A DNA stretch of 64,000 nucleotides from Mytilus edulis (GCF_963676685.1 NC_092346.1:45815289-45879288); one strand, 5' to 3'. Positions 11,201-22,093 are shown, counted from the first letter of the stretch. Program-made: numbers and translations. Notes: generated by a model not told the origin, from the sequence alone.

Positions 11201-14200
11201 CTAGTCTTCTTTGGCAAAGGAGTCAAAGACTGTTCTAAATTTCTTTGCAAAAAACTTAAATTTTTTAGAGGTCTCGTATGTGAAAGCTTCATTCATTACA
11301 AATATTTGCAACAATCCCAAGACCATTGCATAACACTTTGGATAATCTATATCAAAAACATAATATATAGCCAACAACTGGGTTATTGCTGAGGTAACGC
11401 TACTTCCTTGACAGGTGATATGAATAGAGTCTCCAACTATATATATAGCCAACTTCTTGGACTCTGATTTGAAGATGACGAGATGTGGTGGGGTCATCTC
11501 CTTGGACTTTAACTTATTTTTAACATCATCATCTTCTATGTTCTGAAATGTCAAACACACATGTATCAAAGTTAATAAATAAGATATTTTAGAATAATAG
11601 GTAGTTTTGTTTTTGATACTGACTATATCATGTGGAATATCTAGACGAGCCTGTTAGGGCTAGTTAAGATATTCCACATGATATAGTCAGTATCAAAAAG
11701 AAACTACCTATTATTCTGTTTATCGGTAATTATGACGTCACACAATGTATTGCCTAATATTTTCAGTGATACAGCCAGTACGTTGATACTTGAAAATATT
11801 AATTTAGGCAGTATGATCAAAGGGAAAATATACAAATTGCAGATAAATTGTGAATAGTATTCAAGAGTAATTAAATTTCAAATGAACATATTTAATGGTA
11901 GACAATTTTTAGTTTATAGGGCATTGTTTACCAGGTGTGTGATTCGGGCTCTTGATAGCCTCTTGTTTGGGGTAAGGTTTGTGTTGCTCAGTCTTTATTT
12001 TTCCATGTTGTTTGGTATACAGTTGTTTGTATTTTGATTTTTTTTTTCTGCCATTGCTTTATTACAGTGTTTTTTGGACTTATGAATTTGAATGTCCATT
12101 TGGTTGCTTTTGACTCTTTTATGGAGGATATTAACATACATTTTTTAGCCTCTAATACAATATCTTAACTCAAAGAAAATTAAATGTCAAGGATTCTAAA
12201 GATCTTTTACTTACTTCATATATCTTAATAATGCTGGAAAAGTGTCCATCTCGTCCCTTCCCAGACCTGTCAAACTTAGTTGCCTCTTCTAAATACTTTA
12301 TGACTTCAGTCATTGTTTCTGGTCCCTAAAGAGAAAAAGAAAAAAAAAAAAACATGTACATTATTTAATCAAAACATTATGAGTAGCACACTGTTAAATG
12401 AATGATTTATAGCTTGCAATTTAGTTTTTAAAGTAAAAAGCTTGGTTACCTAAAACTTTCTGTAGTACTTTAGTAGGATATTGGACTGAGCACTATTGTA
12501 TAAAGACAGCATTTCTAATGCAACATCATTTGTTTTAATTGGATAACATCACTAATTTTTATGGCATCAATTCACAATCAATGATCGCAAATACCTGTTT
12601 ACCGGCCCGCTTAACGTGTCTCTAGTAAACTTTATTTATGACCATCAAATCACCAATTGATGCCGTCATAGCTAAATACACAATACAGTTATCTCCTGAA
12701 TGTATTAATACAATGCATACCTCTGTTAACTGATCATTGGTAATGCCCATCATCTTGAAGGTGGTAGCAACAACTGTTTTTATGGACTGGCTCACTTCTT
12801 TGAGCTTCTTATCACCGAATCTTACAGCAAATTCAAAAAGAACCTTAAAGAAAAAGTACTTGTTAACACATAATTCAGACTTTTTTAAAAAAATGCTCTG
12901 GTTATCATAATTAATAAATGTTGACAAAACTGTAAATTTTGAAATTTAGCAATATATATATATATATATATATATACAAAATCATTGTAACAAATTTATG
13001 AATCGATAGTACTAAAACAGAACAACAACTAACACAAAAAGAGTTTTATTGGAATTAAAGATTGTGCTTGTATTTTGTTTGTGAGGCTGTTCCAGAAAAT
13101 AATATGCCCCTCCCCGGAAGGCAATTTTAAAAAATTTATGTGGGTTGTCGTAGCTAAATATTGACTGTTGTGTAACTAAATAATATAGGTCAATTCTTTT
13201 AAAAATTTGCAAAGTGTATTGATTACTTCTTCCATATACATGCTTAGAAGTGGTACCCACATAGTTTGGATAACTTACATAGAGAGCATCTGAAAAACAC
13301 GGAAATTCTTCAACCAAATCCTTCAATAGGCTGTTTGTGTGCGACCTTAAGAATTCATCTCTGTAATCTAAAGTTTCCCGGAGTAGCATTTTTATGTGGG
13401 TGGAGTCTCTATTTCTGTGCAGTTTTCTCCACTCCTCTTTCAGCTTGATTAGGTGTGAAGTTGTTTCTTCCTTTGTCTTAGCTTTGTTGGGCGTCATTTC
13501 TCTTGGCACCTCTTTAAGCACTCTGAACTTTTTGGCCAGTGGTGAGGAATCAGTCTTATTAGATACATGTATATTCAATTGGCTTTTTGTCTTCATATTA
13601 TGGCGCATATGTCTAACCTTTTGGGAAAGTGTTTTTGTGAAGAAGGTCTACAAAATATTATTTAATAGTTTATAATTAACATGTATTCTTGTAAGAACAT
13701 CTGCTATCTATCATAAAAATCCTTTCATTATACTTATAACAGTACCTTGTGAACTTGCATGTTAAAACTCCTCTTCAGCGATCTTGTACAAAGAAGGATT
13801 CATATTTATATCACAATAAGATGTTCTGGTTTGAAAAATTCTTGAATTTCCCACTGGAGATTTAACATCCATCCAGCATCCCGATTTTATTTCTAAATAT
13901 GTCCATTCTTATTCATTATATTTCACTTATGTTTTTAATTTTTGAAAAGGATCCTTTCAATCAAAATTGATCAGAAATTGAAATACATATACCTATAACC
14001 ACCAGATCATTTTGTGTCGCAGCTTGATCAATGAAAAATACATCATATTCCATAAACTATGTATTATTGGATATATGACTAATTATTTTTCCTCTTTCAT
14101 TCTTAATTATAAATAAGAAGATGCGGTATGAGTGCCAATGAGACAACTCTCCATCCAAGTTACAATGTATAAAAAGTTAACAGTTATAGGTCAAAGAACG

Positions 14201-17200
14201 GCCTTCAACACGGAGCATAAGCTCACACCGAACAGTAAGCTATAAAAGGCCCCAACATAACCAGTGTAACACAATTCAAACAGAAAAAAACAACGGTCTA
14301 ATCTATTTACAAACGAGAAAAGAGAAACATATATGAAACATTCCAACAAACGCCAACCACTGAACAACAGGTTCCTGACTTAGGACAGGTGCATATAATA
14401 TATGCAGTGGGTTTAAACGTTTTACCTGGAGCCAACCTTCACCCTAGACCTGATACAGCAGTACAACATTACAACAATAAAAGATGCACTATAAAATATT
14501 AATTGAAATGGCTTAACTCTATAAAAAATATTCATACGAATTACACAACTACAAACACGAGAACAACACATCTCGTGACAAAGCACAAATACAACAACCA
14601 AACGCATGTGCCCATACAAACATATTTATAAATCTATACATGTATAATGTTAAAAATTCCCCATTTCCATACTCAATTTTATTCATGATAAATATACTCT
14701 GACTGCAAAACAATAATTCAGATACATACCCATGCATGAGATCCTCCCTCCATTCTTATACATGGATGAGCCATATACATTTTTTCTCCAATGGCTCTAT
14801 ATATCTGTTGCTCCCCTCCCTCTGCAAGCTGAGAAAAATAAAAGGAGGCACTCTCAGCTACAAGCTGGTTCCATACAACTTCTGGTTTTTTGTCTGCAAG
14901 ACATTTTTCTACTAATGGTGAAAATTTTGGCAGCTGTATAGACTTTAAATAAAATGAAGCAGGAGCTGAAATAAATTAAGAAAAACAATGTGTGTCAGTC
15001 TCTCCAAGTGATGTCATTGTTGTATGTAGTTTCTCAAGTCAAAGAATACACAATAATTATTTTAATCATAAAATGTATTTAAAGATTTTCTATTTTGAGA
15101 TAAATGTTAATTCAGCACATCATGTATGTCTACCCTTATGAAGGATAGCTTTTCACGATTTCTCACTATTAAAGAATTTAAACTTGATCTGTGGTCTTTA
15201 GTTATGAGCTTAGCATTGTGTATGTTTATTGCATTTGGTTGTGGCAAAGTACATGTAAAGTTATGTAAAGTTAGCGATTGTAAACTAATTTGGAGACGTA
15301 CAGAGTCAGGGGACTTACTTAAATGAGTGATTTTCTAGAATCATTGATTTAAGTAACATTATGTCCACAAAGGTTGGAAGTAGGAGTTGTCTTTCTTTAA
15401 TTTCTTTAATAATCACCTTTTTTTCTGCAATACTCCCAGAATGCTTGTTATAGCATTTTTCAATTAAAATAGAATTTACAGCTTAACTATTGCATCAAAG
15501 GCATAAAACTTGCTACCTAAGCAAAGCATTCATATTTTGTTTCAATTTTACTGACGAAAAAATATTATCTTAACCTATTTGTTTAAAACTTTGGTAAAAC
15601 TACAAAATCACAATTTGTGACAAAACTTAGAATTTGCTACTTAAATAAATGATTTAAAAATCACTTATTTCAATAAGTCCCCTGACTAATAAAGACAGAC
15701 TGAAGAACGGACAAGAGACTCTAATAGTGACTGGAATCTAAAATTGCAGATTATATGTACAATTATGTACAGACTGTAAAAGTAAGCTCTGATAAAATAT
15801 ATAAACATACATGAAATCTTAAAGTCAGCTGCTCCTTCCTGGTTATTAACATTATCAATGATAATAGCAGATGGATGCACTGCATCATCACGGTCAGTAT
15901 CAACATCAATGGTTGAAGAACTTGGAAGTACGTGTTTGTCTGAAGTAACAGATTTCTCTTGTGGAACCCATTCCTCATTTGGTCCAAGAAATACCATGGG
16001 CTCTTTTTCCATTAGGAGAAGAATTTCATCGTCCTCCACTTCTGTACCATCTATATCTAGTACAACTGTTTGCAACCTTGACCTTTCCATTGACAGCTTT
16101 GAACAACCTTAAAATACAAAAATGTATATACATGTATATATGCATTTGAAAATTTTGCAAAAATTCAGAAGATTTACTTTATTCTTATTAACTCTTCACA
16201 TTAATATCATTCATTTAAATTGATGCTATATTTATGAACAAAGCTGAAAAGATCAATCATTGTTTTATTTAAAAATCAGGCATGTCACTGAGGCCATTAG
16301 TTTTCTTCATGTTTTTAATTGTTTAACATTAGTCATTTTTTGCTTCACATCACAGTGCGGAGCTATTAGTTTCAGTCGATATACACGCCATCTTGAAATA
16401 ATTTCTTATCACATATAGATTCTGATTGGTTGCTTTATGATGCGGCTGAGATACAGCAACAGCTATTGGCTTAAATGAGATAAAGAATTACAGACTTTTC
16501 TAGTCTCAGGATAAGACATACATGTATCAAATGCTGTAAAATTAACTATGTGTATTTCAGTTCCGATCAACTGTCATTAATTCATGTTTGTTTTATTATG
16601 CATATATTGCAGACTGAAATTCAATATCGAAATATCAATTATTAATACTTGTTTATTTGCTTTGTTAATCATGTTAATCTGCAATATGCAAGATTTGTTT
16701 TGCTAAACAATGTTCCTATACAATGTTAACAAAAATGCATTATCTGTATTTTATAACTTCTGCCAATCTAGGCACACCTCCAGAGAGGCACTACTCCAGA
16801 GTCGTGTCTATTTGTAAATATAAATATATATACAAAAATTGATATTCCAAGTCTAAGACAACCATTTTATATCAATCAATATCTAAAAATACCACATTTC
16901 TAATACTAAATCAACAACCACATGCACACATATTACCTTAAATTAGGATAGAGCAAAGCAGTTTTTTAGAAAGCTCAAACTTGTCAGCCTTTAATAACAG
17001 ACTATGGGGCATGAGTTTTTCTAATTGATGATGGCCCTACGGCAGGGTTGGCATATTCAATAAACAGCTGCGCTTAGAGCGCATGATACACCCGTATTGG
17101 GCATAGAGAAATTTGAAAAGAAGGCATTAAAGTCCTGTTACTCCAGAACAAAAAATAAATAATCAAAAATCAAAAAGAAGCTTCATAATATCAATCCCAA

Positions 17201-18636
17201 CACTAATGTAAAGTTTCGAGGAAATCGATATGGGAATACTAGAGCAAGTGTGCAAAATGTGAAAAATTGCCTTAATTCAAATGGTTAAAGTCCTATTACT
17301 CTGAATCGACATGGCCATTTTTTTTCTAAATTGAAAGGGAGCTTTCTTCTGTCAATCCTAATGATGTGTTATTATAAAGTGAGGAAAGGTTAGAAGGAAT
17401 TTGAGCTATAGTCCGAAAATCCAGAAAATCCCTCCTTTTTTTTAATAAAGTCCCATAAATCCCAAACGCATAAAATGAAATAAAAAAAACGAAAGGGAGC
17501 TTACATCAATAGTTATAAACAATTCACCAAAGTTTTATGGACATTGGTGAAAGCGTTTTTGAGTTATTGTCCGAAGTGTTGAAAATCTCCCCTTTTTTTA
17601 ATAAAGTCCAATAAATCCCAAACGCATAAAATGAAATTAAAAAAAAAACCGAAAGGGAGCGTTAATACATCAATAGACATAAACAATTCACCAAAGTTTC
17701 ATGGACATTGGTGAAAGCGTTTTTGAGTTATTGTCCGAAGTGTTGAAAATTCACCCTTTTTTATGAATATTAAAAGCCCCATAAACATAAATCCAAAACT
17801 TAAAATCTGAAAGTAAAAAAAAACGAAAGGGAGCTTATGTCAATAGATATAAACAATTCACTAAAGTTTCATGGTGAAAGCGTTTTTTAGTTGTTGTCCG
17901 AAGTGTGGACGACGGACGGACAACGGTATACCATTATGTGACATATACCCTGTCACATACCGTCTTAGACGGGCGTATAAAAATTAAAGATACACTTATC
18001 TAAGAAAATAAAACATATACAGCCTTCACGATAAACTTTTGAATCCACAGGCCGAGTTAAAAATAAGCCAGTATTATCTGTTTCTTGAAGTATTGCCTAG
18101 TTGGGAATTTAACTGCTGTTAAAACTTGTGTAGAAATTTCAACCAGAACACTTTTTTTTTAACAGAGAGCTGGAACAAAGTACACATTAGTACAATGCTG
18201 ACTCAAGCCCACTGCATATATCATATGCACCTGTCCTAAGTCAGGAACCTGTTGTTCCGTGGTTGTCGTTTGTTGGTATGTTTCATATATGTTTCTCGTT
18301 TTGTAAATAGATTAGACCGTTGGTTTTTCTGTTTGAATTGTGTTACACTGGTTATTTTGGGGCCCTTTATAGCTTACTGTTCGGTAGGAGCTAATGCTCT
18401 GTGTTGAAGGCCGTACTTTGACCTATAATTGTTAACTTTTTATACACTGTACATGCACATTGTGACTTGGATGGAGAGTTGTCTCATTGGCACTCATACC
18501 ACATCTTATTTATATCAATAATACTATAGTACATTGAAACCATACCTTTGTCCTTAAGCTCAGCCACTGTGCTAGCCATAACCATTTTCTTGACTTTTCT
18601 TGTGGAATCCCACACTCTGAATACTGGCATAGCCAT
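11201..18636 (-). CDS. CIDE-N domain protein, SAMD3-like C-terminal region; second gene of the CMC element
   Basis: I reconstructed seven minus-strand exons by GT/AG sites and continuous reading frame: 18546-18636, 15811-16107, 14730-14965, 13279-13647, 12721-12843, 12215-12325 and 11201-11542. They total 1569 nt, giving 522 residues plus stop. Residues 4 to about 78 read as a CIDE-N domain: FRVWDSTRKVKK at the start, GCSKL, LQTVVLDIDGTEVEDDE, and FLGPNEEW at the end. CIDE-N is the homotypic interaction domain of the DFF40/DFF45 nuclease pair and the CIDE lipid-droplet proteins. An acidic linker follows. From about residue 130 the protein resembles the abundant SAMD3-like proteins of fish and invertebrates (EKCLADKKPEVVWNQL, FPCFSDALY, YYVFDIDYP), recognised from memory. 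No nuclease active site is visible, so it is probably a binding or accessory factor. Its first coding exon lies just below the transposase gene. The function is inferred. Confidence 0.82.
11591..11717. repeat. fold-back element, ~50-bp arms
   Basis: The arms at 11591-11641 and 11668-11717 are nearly perfect inverse copies (agaataataggtagtttt at the outer end). They surround a 26-base loop. The element lies in the last intron of the CIDE-N gene. Confidence 0.8.
11925..12130 (+). repeat. 3'-end fragment of the YIDD retroelement family
   Basis: This stretch (gttgctcagtctttattttt to gactcttttatg) aligns by eye with the 3' tail of the retroelement at about 6225-6370. It is a 5'-truncated copy lying in an intron of the CIDE-N gene, on the opposite strand. 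Confidence 0.65.
12953..12975. repeat. (TA)n microsatellite
   Basis: Uninterrupted alternating TA run in an intron of the CIDE-N gene. Confidence 0.9.
14115..14425 (-). repeat. SINE-like element (family 1), minus copy
   Basis: This is a near-full copy of the same repeat as 18195-18513 in the opposite orientation. Shared words include gatgcggtatgagtgccaat, atgagacaactctccatcca and aacaggttcctgacttagga. It lies in an intron of the CIDE-N gene. The family resembles one I remember as very abundant in Mytilus. I did not find a clear tRNA-like promoter in it. Confidence 0.75.
14652..14690 (-). repeat. fragment of dispersed repeat family 2
   Basis: Carries aattccccatttccatactc, the inverse of the start of the family-2 copies at 25466-25672 and 60268-60415. 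Confidence 0.4.
16995..17985. mobile_element. tandem-repeat element with ~160-bp units and hairpin ends
   Basis: Five degenerate units start near 17129, 17288, 17445, 17602 and 17771. Each has taaagtcc..ataaatccc followed by gaaagggagctt..aattcaccaaagttt..tggtgaaagcgtttttgagtt. The left end holds agctgcgcttagagcgcatg and tacacccgt. The right end holds tatgtgacatataccctgtc with inverse gtcacata and then gacgggcgta. Inverted ends around a core of tandem units match the pearl-type and Helitron-like non-autonomous elements described from bivalves. It sits in intron 1 of the CIDE-N gene. Confidence 0.65.
18195..18513 (+). repeat. SINE-like element (family 1), plus copy
   Basis: A near-full copy running from about cactgcatatatcatatgca through tgtgttacactggtta, ggccgtactttgacctataa and gttgtctcattggcactcat. 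It lies in intron 1 of the CIDE-N gene, in the opposite direction to the copy at 14115-14425. Confidence 0.75.
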
Positions 18637-18767
18637 GATACATGTAGTTCAAGTTTATATAATCACAGACCAGACTGTTGAAATGTTAAGTTGTAGATAG
18701 TTCTAATCCAAATAATTGCAAGTAATCTCAATCAGTTTCTTTCTGTATAGGAAAGAAATGTAATTGT

Positions 18768-18773
18768 TTTATT
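18768..18773 (-). terminator. candidate polyadenylation signal of the transposase gene
   Basis: AATAAA on the minus strand, 14-19 bases beyond the transposase stop codon. This is unusually close but could end a short transposase mRNA. Confidence 0.5.
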
Positions 18774-18786
18774 TTGTTGTTTAAAG

Positions 18787-21264
18787 TTAAAAAATTTCAC
18801 AAACATGACTGTTGGCATTCATTGTCACTAATTTTCCTTCATAGTTGTAGACACTTAAAGGCCACTTAAACTCAAGCGAGTGAAAACTTTTCAGTGACAT
18901 TAAATTTGTGGCTTCTAAGATGTAGTGCAAAATATGCTGGTCGAACAACGCTGGACCAGTTGTATTTTGGATAATGAAATATTTGTCTTTATCATATACA
19001 ATGATATCCTTTATCAATCCAAATATAGGGATGTCAGATTCATATTGCAGAACAACCGCGCATCCTACTTTGTAATGTAAGCCATGTATAGTAACAGACT
19101 CTGTTTTATACATTGGCCACTCATCTTGAACATTTTTTTGGCTAACAGTGGCCATTTCAATGGTAAGATTTGGATATTCTGCACTAAAATTTATTTCTTT
19201 TCCATTGACTACTACATCACCATCATACAAAAAATTACAAGAACGTTCACCCTTTGTCCCCGACTGTTTCATACACATGTATAGCTGATGATGCTTACTT
19301 AAAGAGTATGGAAGATTTTTAAAGTTGCGAATTTTTTTAGCTTTAAAAAATCCGTGTTTCGCTTCAAAGCGCATGCAGCTATGGTGTTTGATGGGTCCAT
19401 ACTTTAGCATTTGTTTAGGTAAATGCAGCATATAGTGCTTTTTTGGGACAAACGAAGCTTTAGGATACAAGCGGCGACTAATTCGAAGATATAGACCAAT
19501 TAGGATTCTAAGCACTGAAGCAGTTTCTCTATTACAGTAGGAACTCAGGCAAAGCAGAACTATTTGCACAAGCCTTAAAAAGTTAATCCAATGTTCATTG
19601 TCCATTTCAACTTTAGGACCCAATATCAATGGTAATATCTGGCATAATGTGTGCAGAGCTGAAGAAGACTGCTTAATATGAGTACAATTCTCAACATCAC
19701 CCTTCTCAAATGTTTCTTCTGGCTTATTTTTCATGTGCAAATATGAGTAATTAAAACTTCTAATTTTCCCATTTAACCACTTCAGTGTGAAAAGTTTTTG
19801 AGTGAAAACAAGGTGAAATAGGAGAGAGGATAACTCCTTCGGTAGGATACCTTCTAAAAATACATGCATAGGGTCCTGCACAAGTCCAGAGGTAATTGAA
19901 AAATTTGTCAATTTCATTAAGCAACTTTTTCCGTTAATGCCCCACATTTTGCTCCAATATTTGAAAGTACCCTTTGAGTGGGCTTCTTTTAATTGTTCAA
20001 GAAACTCGCATTGTTCATTGTGTTTTTCATCAGTTCTTAAACTACATTCATAATCAAGATAAACGTTTTTTATGTTTGTTCCAAGAATTTCACAGTTTCT
20101 ACAATTTTTCAAGGCAAATGCTACACCTTCTTTATATTTTCCTAACCAATTAGCAGCCAATGTATCTGCAGTGACTACCACTAGAGCCCCTCGAATGTTT
20201 TCAACTTGCCCATTTACACTCATATGTATCCCATTGCTAGACATTTCATTTAAAGTAGTCACAAAATCATTTAATAACACATCAACTTTTTTTTCCACAC
20301 GTACATCATTTGTCTTAGCAATAGCTAGTAATTGAATAACATGAAGTTTAGATCTGTATTGGGGTGGAATGTTGGCTATTGTGAAATAAAACATAGTCAG
20401 TTTATGCTTCTTAATATGACTCCCTAAAGGATTAACAATTTCAACATCATCAGTGTTCAATATCACTTGAATTGCATTTGGATTTTGCTGAAAGAAAGGA
20501 CTGTTTCGAATGAATTCGCCATCACAAATGTCATACATGAAATCATCTGTTGACAATTGAGGTCTAAGAAAACATTGCTGAACTTCTGGCAATTCCAATA
20601 ACTTATTCAATGATTTAGCAAAGGGAATGAAGTATCCAACTCGTTCAACATCCACTAGCTGGTTATGTTTTGTAACATGTTTTATACCAAGAACTACCTC
20701 CTCAGGTTTAACATAGGGGAGATCAGCACAACGGTCATAAAAATTATAACGTTTGGTAGAATTGTTTAGTTCATCTAGCATGTGGCTAACATTGATACTA
20801 TCTACAACATCAGGAGCAATATTTCTCAACTCTAATGCCTCTTTTAGTTGTCTTTTGAAATAATTTAGTTGTGCATCTAACAGGGTACATGTACTTGATA
20901 TTACATGGTCTATAGCGGTTTGAGAAATGTTGTAATTGGCCTCTAATGCCATAGTATAGAGTGCATTATGATGTGTTAATTCATCTTGTTTATCAAATGG
21001 CACACATTCATTTAATTCATCAACATTCATGGGTTCATGCTGCTGAGCATTCTGTTGAGGGCAGAGGTAATCTATCTTGTGCTTTCTATGCACATGCACT
21101 TTAAAAGTGTTCCATCTTCGAGTTGTGAATTCACATGCATCAATTGCACATGACACAATAAAATTGGGATCATTTTTGTGTTTTCTAACAAAGTGCTTAC
21201 TAAATTCCTCGAAATGACTTGAAGCGTAACAACACAAGTTACAGACAAAGTTTTCTGCTTCCAT
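18787..21264 (-). CDS. CMC-type (EnSpm/TNP2-like) transposase with two C2H2 zinc fingers
   Basis: One uninterrupted frame of 825 residues. The N-terminus has two C2H2 fingers: C8-x2-C11-x12-H24-x4-H29 and C39-x4-C44-x12-H57-x4-H62. The central core resembles TNP2 transposases. An acidic pair D272/D273 is followed by NPLGSH, HKLTMFY and NIPPQYRSKL; then comes VTADTLAANWLG with D367, a CRNC knuckle (C388, C391), and DPMHVFLEGILPKEL with H467 and E471. D272 or D273, D367 and E471 are candidate catalytic acids. The triad is inferred by analogy and not aligned. In En/Spm elements such a protein cuts at the element ends. The ATG lies directly after a TAG acceptor (21265-21266), and a GTATGT donor at 21361 suggests a short 5' UTR intron. 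The intact frame argues for recent activity or selection. Domestication is the main alternative. Confidence 0.85.
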   Translation of the reverse strand: MEAENFVCNLCCYASSHFEEFSKHFVRKHKNDPNFIVSCAIDACEFTTRRWNTFKVHVHRKHKIDYLCPQQNAQQHEPMNVDELNECVPFDKQDELTHHNALYTMALEANYNISQTAIDHVISSTCTLLDAQLNYFKRQLKEALELRNIAPDVVDSINVSHMLDELNNSTKRYNFYDRCADLPYVKPEEVVLGIKHVTKHNQLVDVERVGYFIPFAKSLNKLLELPEVQQCFLRPQLSTDDFMYDICDGEFIRNSPFFQQNPNAIQVILNTDDVEIVNPLGSHIKKHKLTMFYFTIANIPPQYRSKLHVIQLLAIAKTNDVRVEKKVDVLLNDFVTTLNEMSSNGIHMSVNGQVENIRGALVVVTADTLAANWLGKYKEGVAFALKNCRNCEILGTNIKNVYLDYECSLRTDEKHNEQCEFLEQLKEAHSKGTFKYWSKMWGINGKSCLMKLTNFSITSGLVQDPMHVFLEGILPKELSSLLFHLVFTQKLFTLKWLNGKIRSFNYSYLHMKNKPEETFEKGDVENCTHIKQSSSALHTLCQILPLILGPKVEMDNEHWINFLRLVQIVLLCLSSYCNRETASVLRILIGLYLRISRRLYPKASFVPKKHYMLHLPKQMLKYGPIKHHSCMRFEAKHGFFKAKKIRNFKNLPYSLSKHHQLYMCMKQSGTKGERSCNFLYDGDVVVNGKEINFSAEYPNLTIEMATVSQKNVQDEWPMYKTESVTIHGLHYKVGCAVVLQYESDIPIFGLIKDIIVYDKDKYFIIQNTTGPALFDQHILHYILEATNLMSLKSFHSLEFKWPLSVYNYEGKLVTMNANSHVCEIF

Positions 21265-21361
21265 CTAGTTTAATATTGTTCTTTCAAGGTGGAAGTTATT
21301 CACTCAAATATCATTAAAATGTTTAAACTCCTTATTTGCTAAATATATGCATTAAACATAC
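21265..21361 (-). other. predicted 5' UTR intron of the transposase
   Basis: The donor gtatgt (21361 downward) and acceptor ctag (ending 21265) bound a 97-base AT-rich intron that ends exactly at the start codon. It is predicted from splice-site sequence only. The same donor could instead join the acceptor aacag at 18675-18676, just above the CIDE-N start codon. Confidence 0.5.
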
Positions 21362-21600
21362 TTTTAAATCAAGCTTTGTTGGGATGTCTCTCCAGTGCTG
21401 TTTCTGATTTTCAAAAATGGCGCCGCAAAATACAAACTTCCGGTACAGTTTATGACGTAAATTGACGCTGTTTGGAACCATTCGGCAATCCTCGGTAGAA
21501 TATCCTCGGTAGAATCCGCTACTCTCCTTCGGCCAAGTCGTGACGAATGTGTTTGGAACATGTTGTGTTCAGGAAAGAGGGGGGTCATTTAGCACGCATG
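21362..21600 (-). promoter_or_regulatory. promoter and 5' non-coding exon of the CMC element
   Basis: This is a GC-richer island upstream of the transposase. It contains a YY1-like site (aaaatggcgcc, 21413-21424), an ETS-like site (acttccgg, 21436-21443) and a CRE-like site (tgacgtaa, 21453-21460), a combination common in TATA-less animal promoters. A duplicated tcggtagaat lies at about 21490-21510. The exact start site cannot be read from sequence. This position could drive both genes. Confidence 0.5.
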
Positions 21601-21904
21601 ATGTTCGAGACCAGAACGCTTTATAAAAAGCAATGGTTTCATGAATAATAACTTGTTCTATTTGTATAAAAAAGTCAACCTAAAGTAGTTATGTAATTAA
21701 GGAAAAGATGTGCATCACATTTTTATGTTTTGTAAGAATTCCAACACCTCTTGGGGATAAGTTTCAAGGTTAATTTGCTAAAATTAAATAAAGAATGTTG
21801 ACGACACTAAATATACATGTATTGTCGATTCATGGAGAAAGAAAGATCTAATTAAATCCTTGAGTGATATTTAGATTGTGAAATAGAGTTTTAATTCTGG
21901 TTCT

Positions 21905-22060
21905 AATTTTGGAACACTCGAGTGTTCACCGTCAGAACATTTTTCTCTAACATGTGCGTTAAAAGACTGAACACAACGTGTTATATACCGTAACACTGGC
22001 GTTCAATTTTGAACACTGGTGTTATAAACCGAACATAGATGTTCAAAATTGGAACACGTC
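21905..22060. repeat. right subterminal repeats of the CMC element
   Basis: About ten copies of GTGTTC/GAACAC-type words in both orientations, including ggaacactcgagtgttc and caattttgaacactggtgtt. They echo the array at 6995-7577 near the other end. They lie between the right terminus and the promoter. Confidence 0.65.
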
Positions 22061-22093
22061 CGGACGCGTCTGGCGTCCGCAATATTTGCAGTG

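Larger units (their letters stand above)
6983..22093 (-). mobile_element. putative 15.1-kb CMC (EnSpm/CACTA-like) transposon
   Basis: The left terminus is CACTGTAAATA (6983-6993). The right terminus, read inward on the other strand, is CACTGCAAATA (22083-22093), one mismatch in 11. CACTG-type ends are typical of animal EnSpm/CMC elements. Inside both ends lie arrays of GTGTTC and GAACAC words in both orientations (6995-7577 and about 21905-22050), like the subterminal repeats of this superfamily. The flanks share only CA as a possible target duplication, which is weak. Enclosed on the minus strand are an intact TNP2-like transposase (18787-21264) and a spliced CIDE-N accessory gene (11201-18636). 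Later insertions (SINE-like, inverted-repeat and tandem-repeat elements) sit only in introns and flanks. What I see is the ends, the repeats and the two genes. That they form one element is inference. Confidence 0.68.

Noticed and set aside
15126-15326. 66-codon plus-strand frame
   Set aside because: It is in an intron of the CIDE-N gene, on the opposite strand, with no recognisable content.
16340-16520. Possible promoter of the CIDE-N gene
   Set aside because: It lies downstream of the first coding exon (18546-18636) and lacks a coherent set of motifs.
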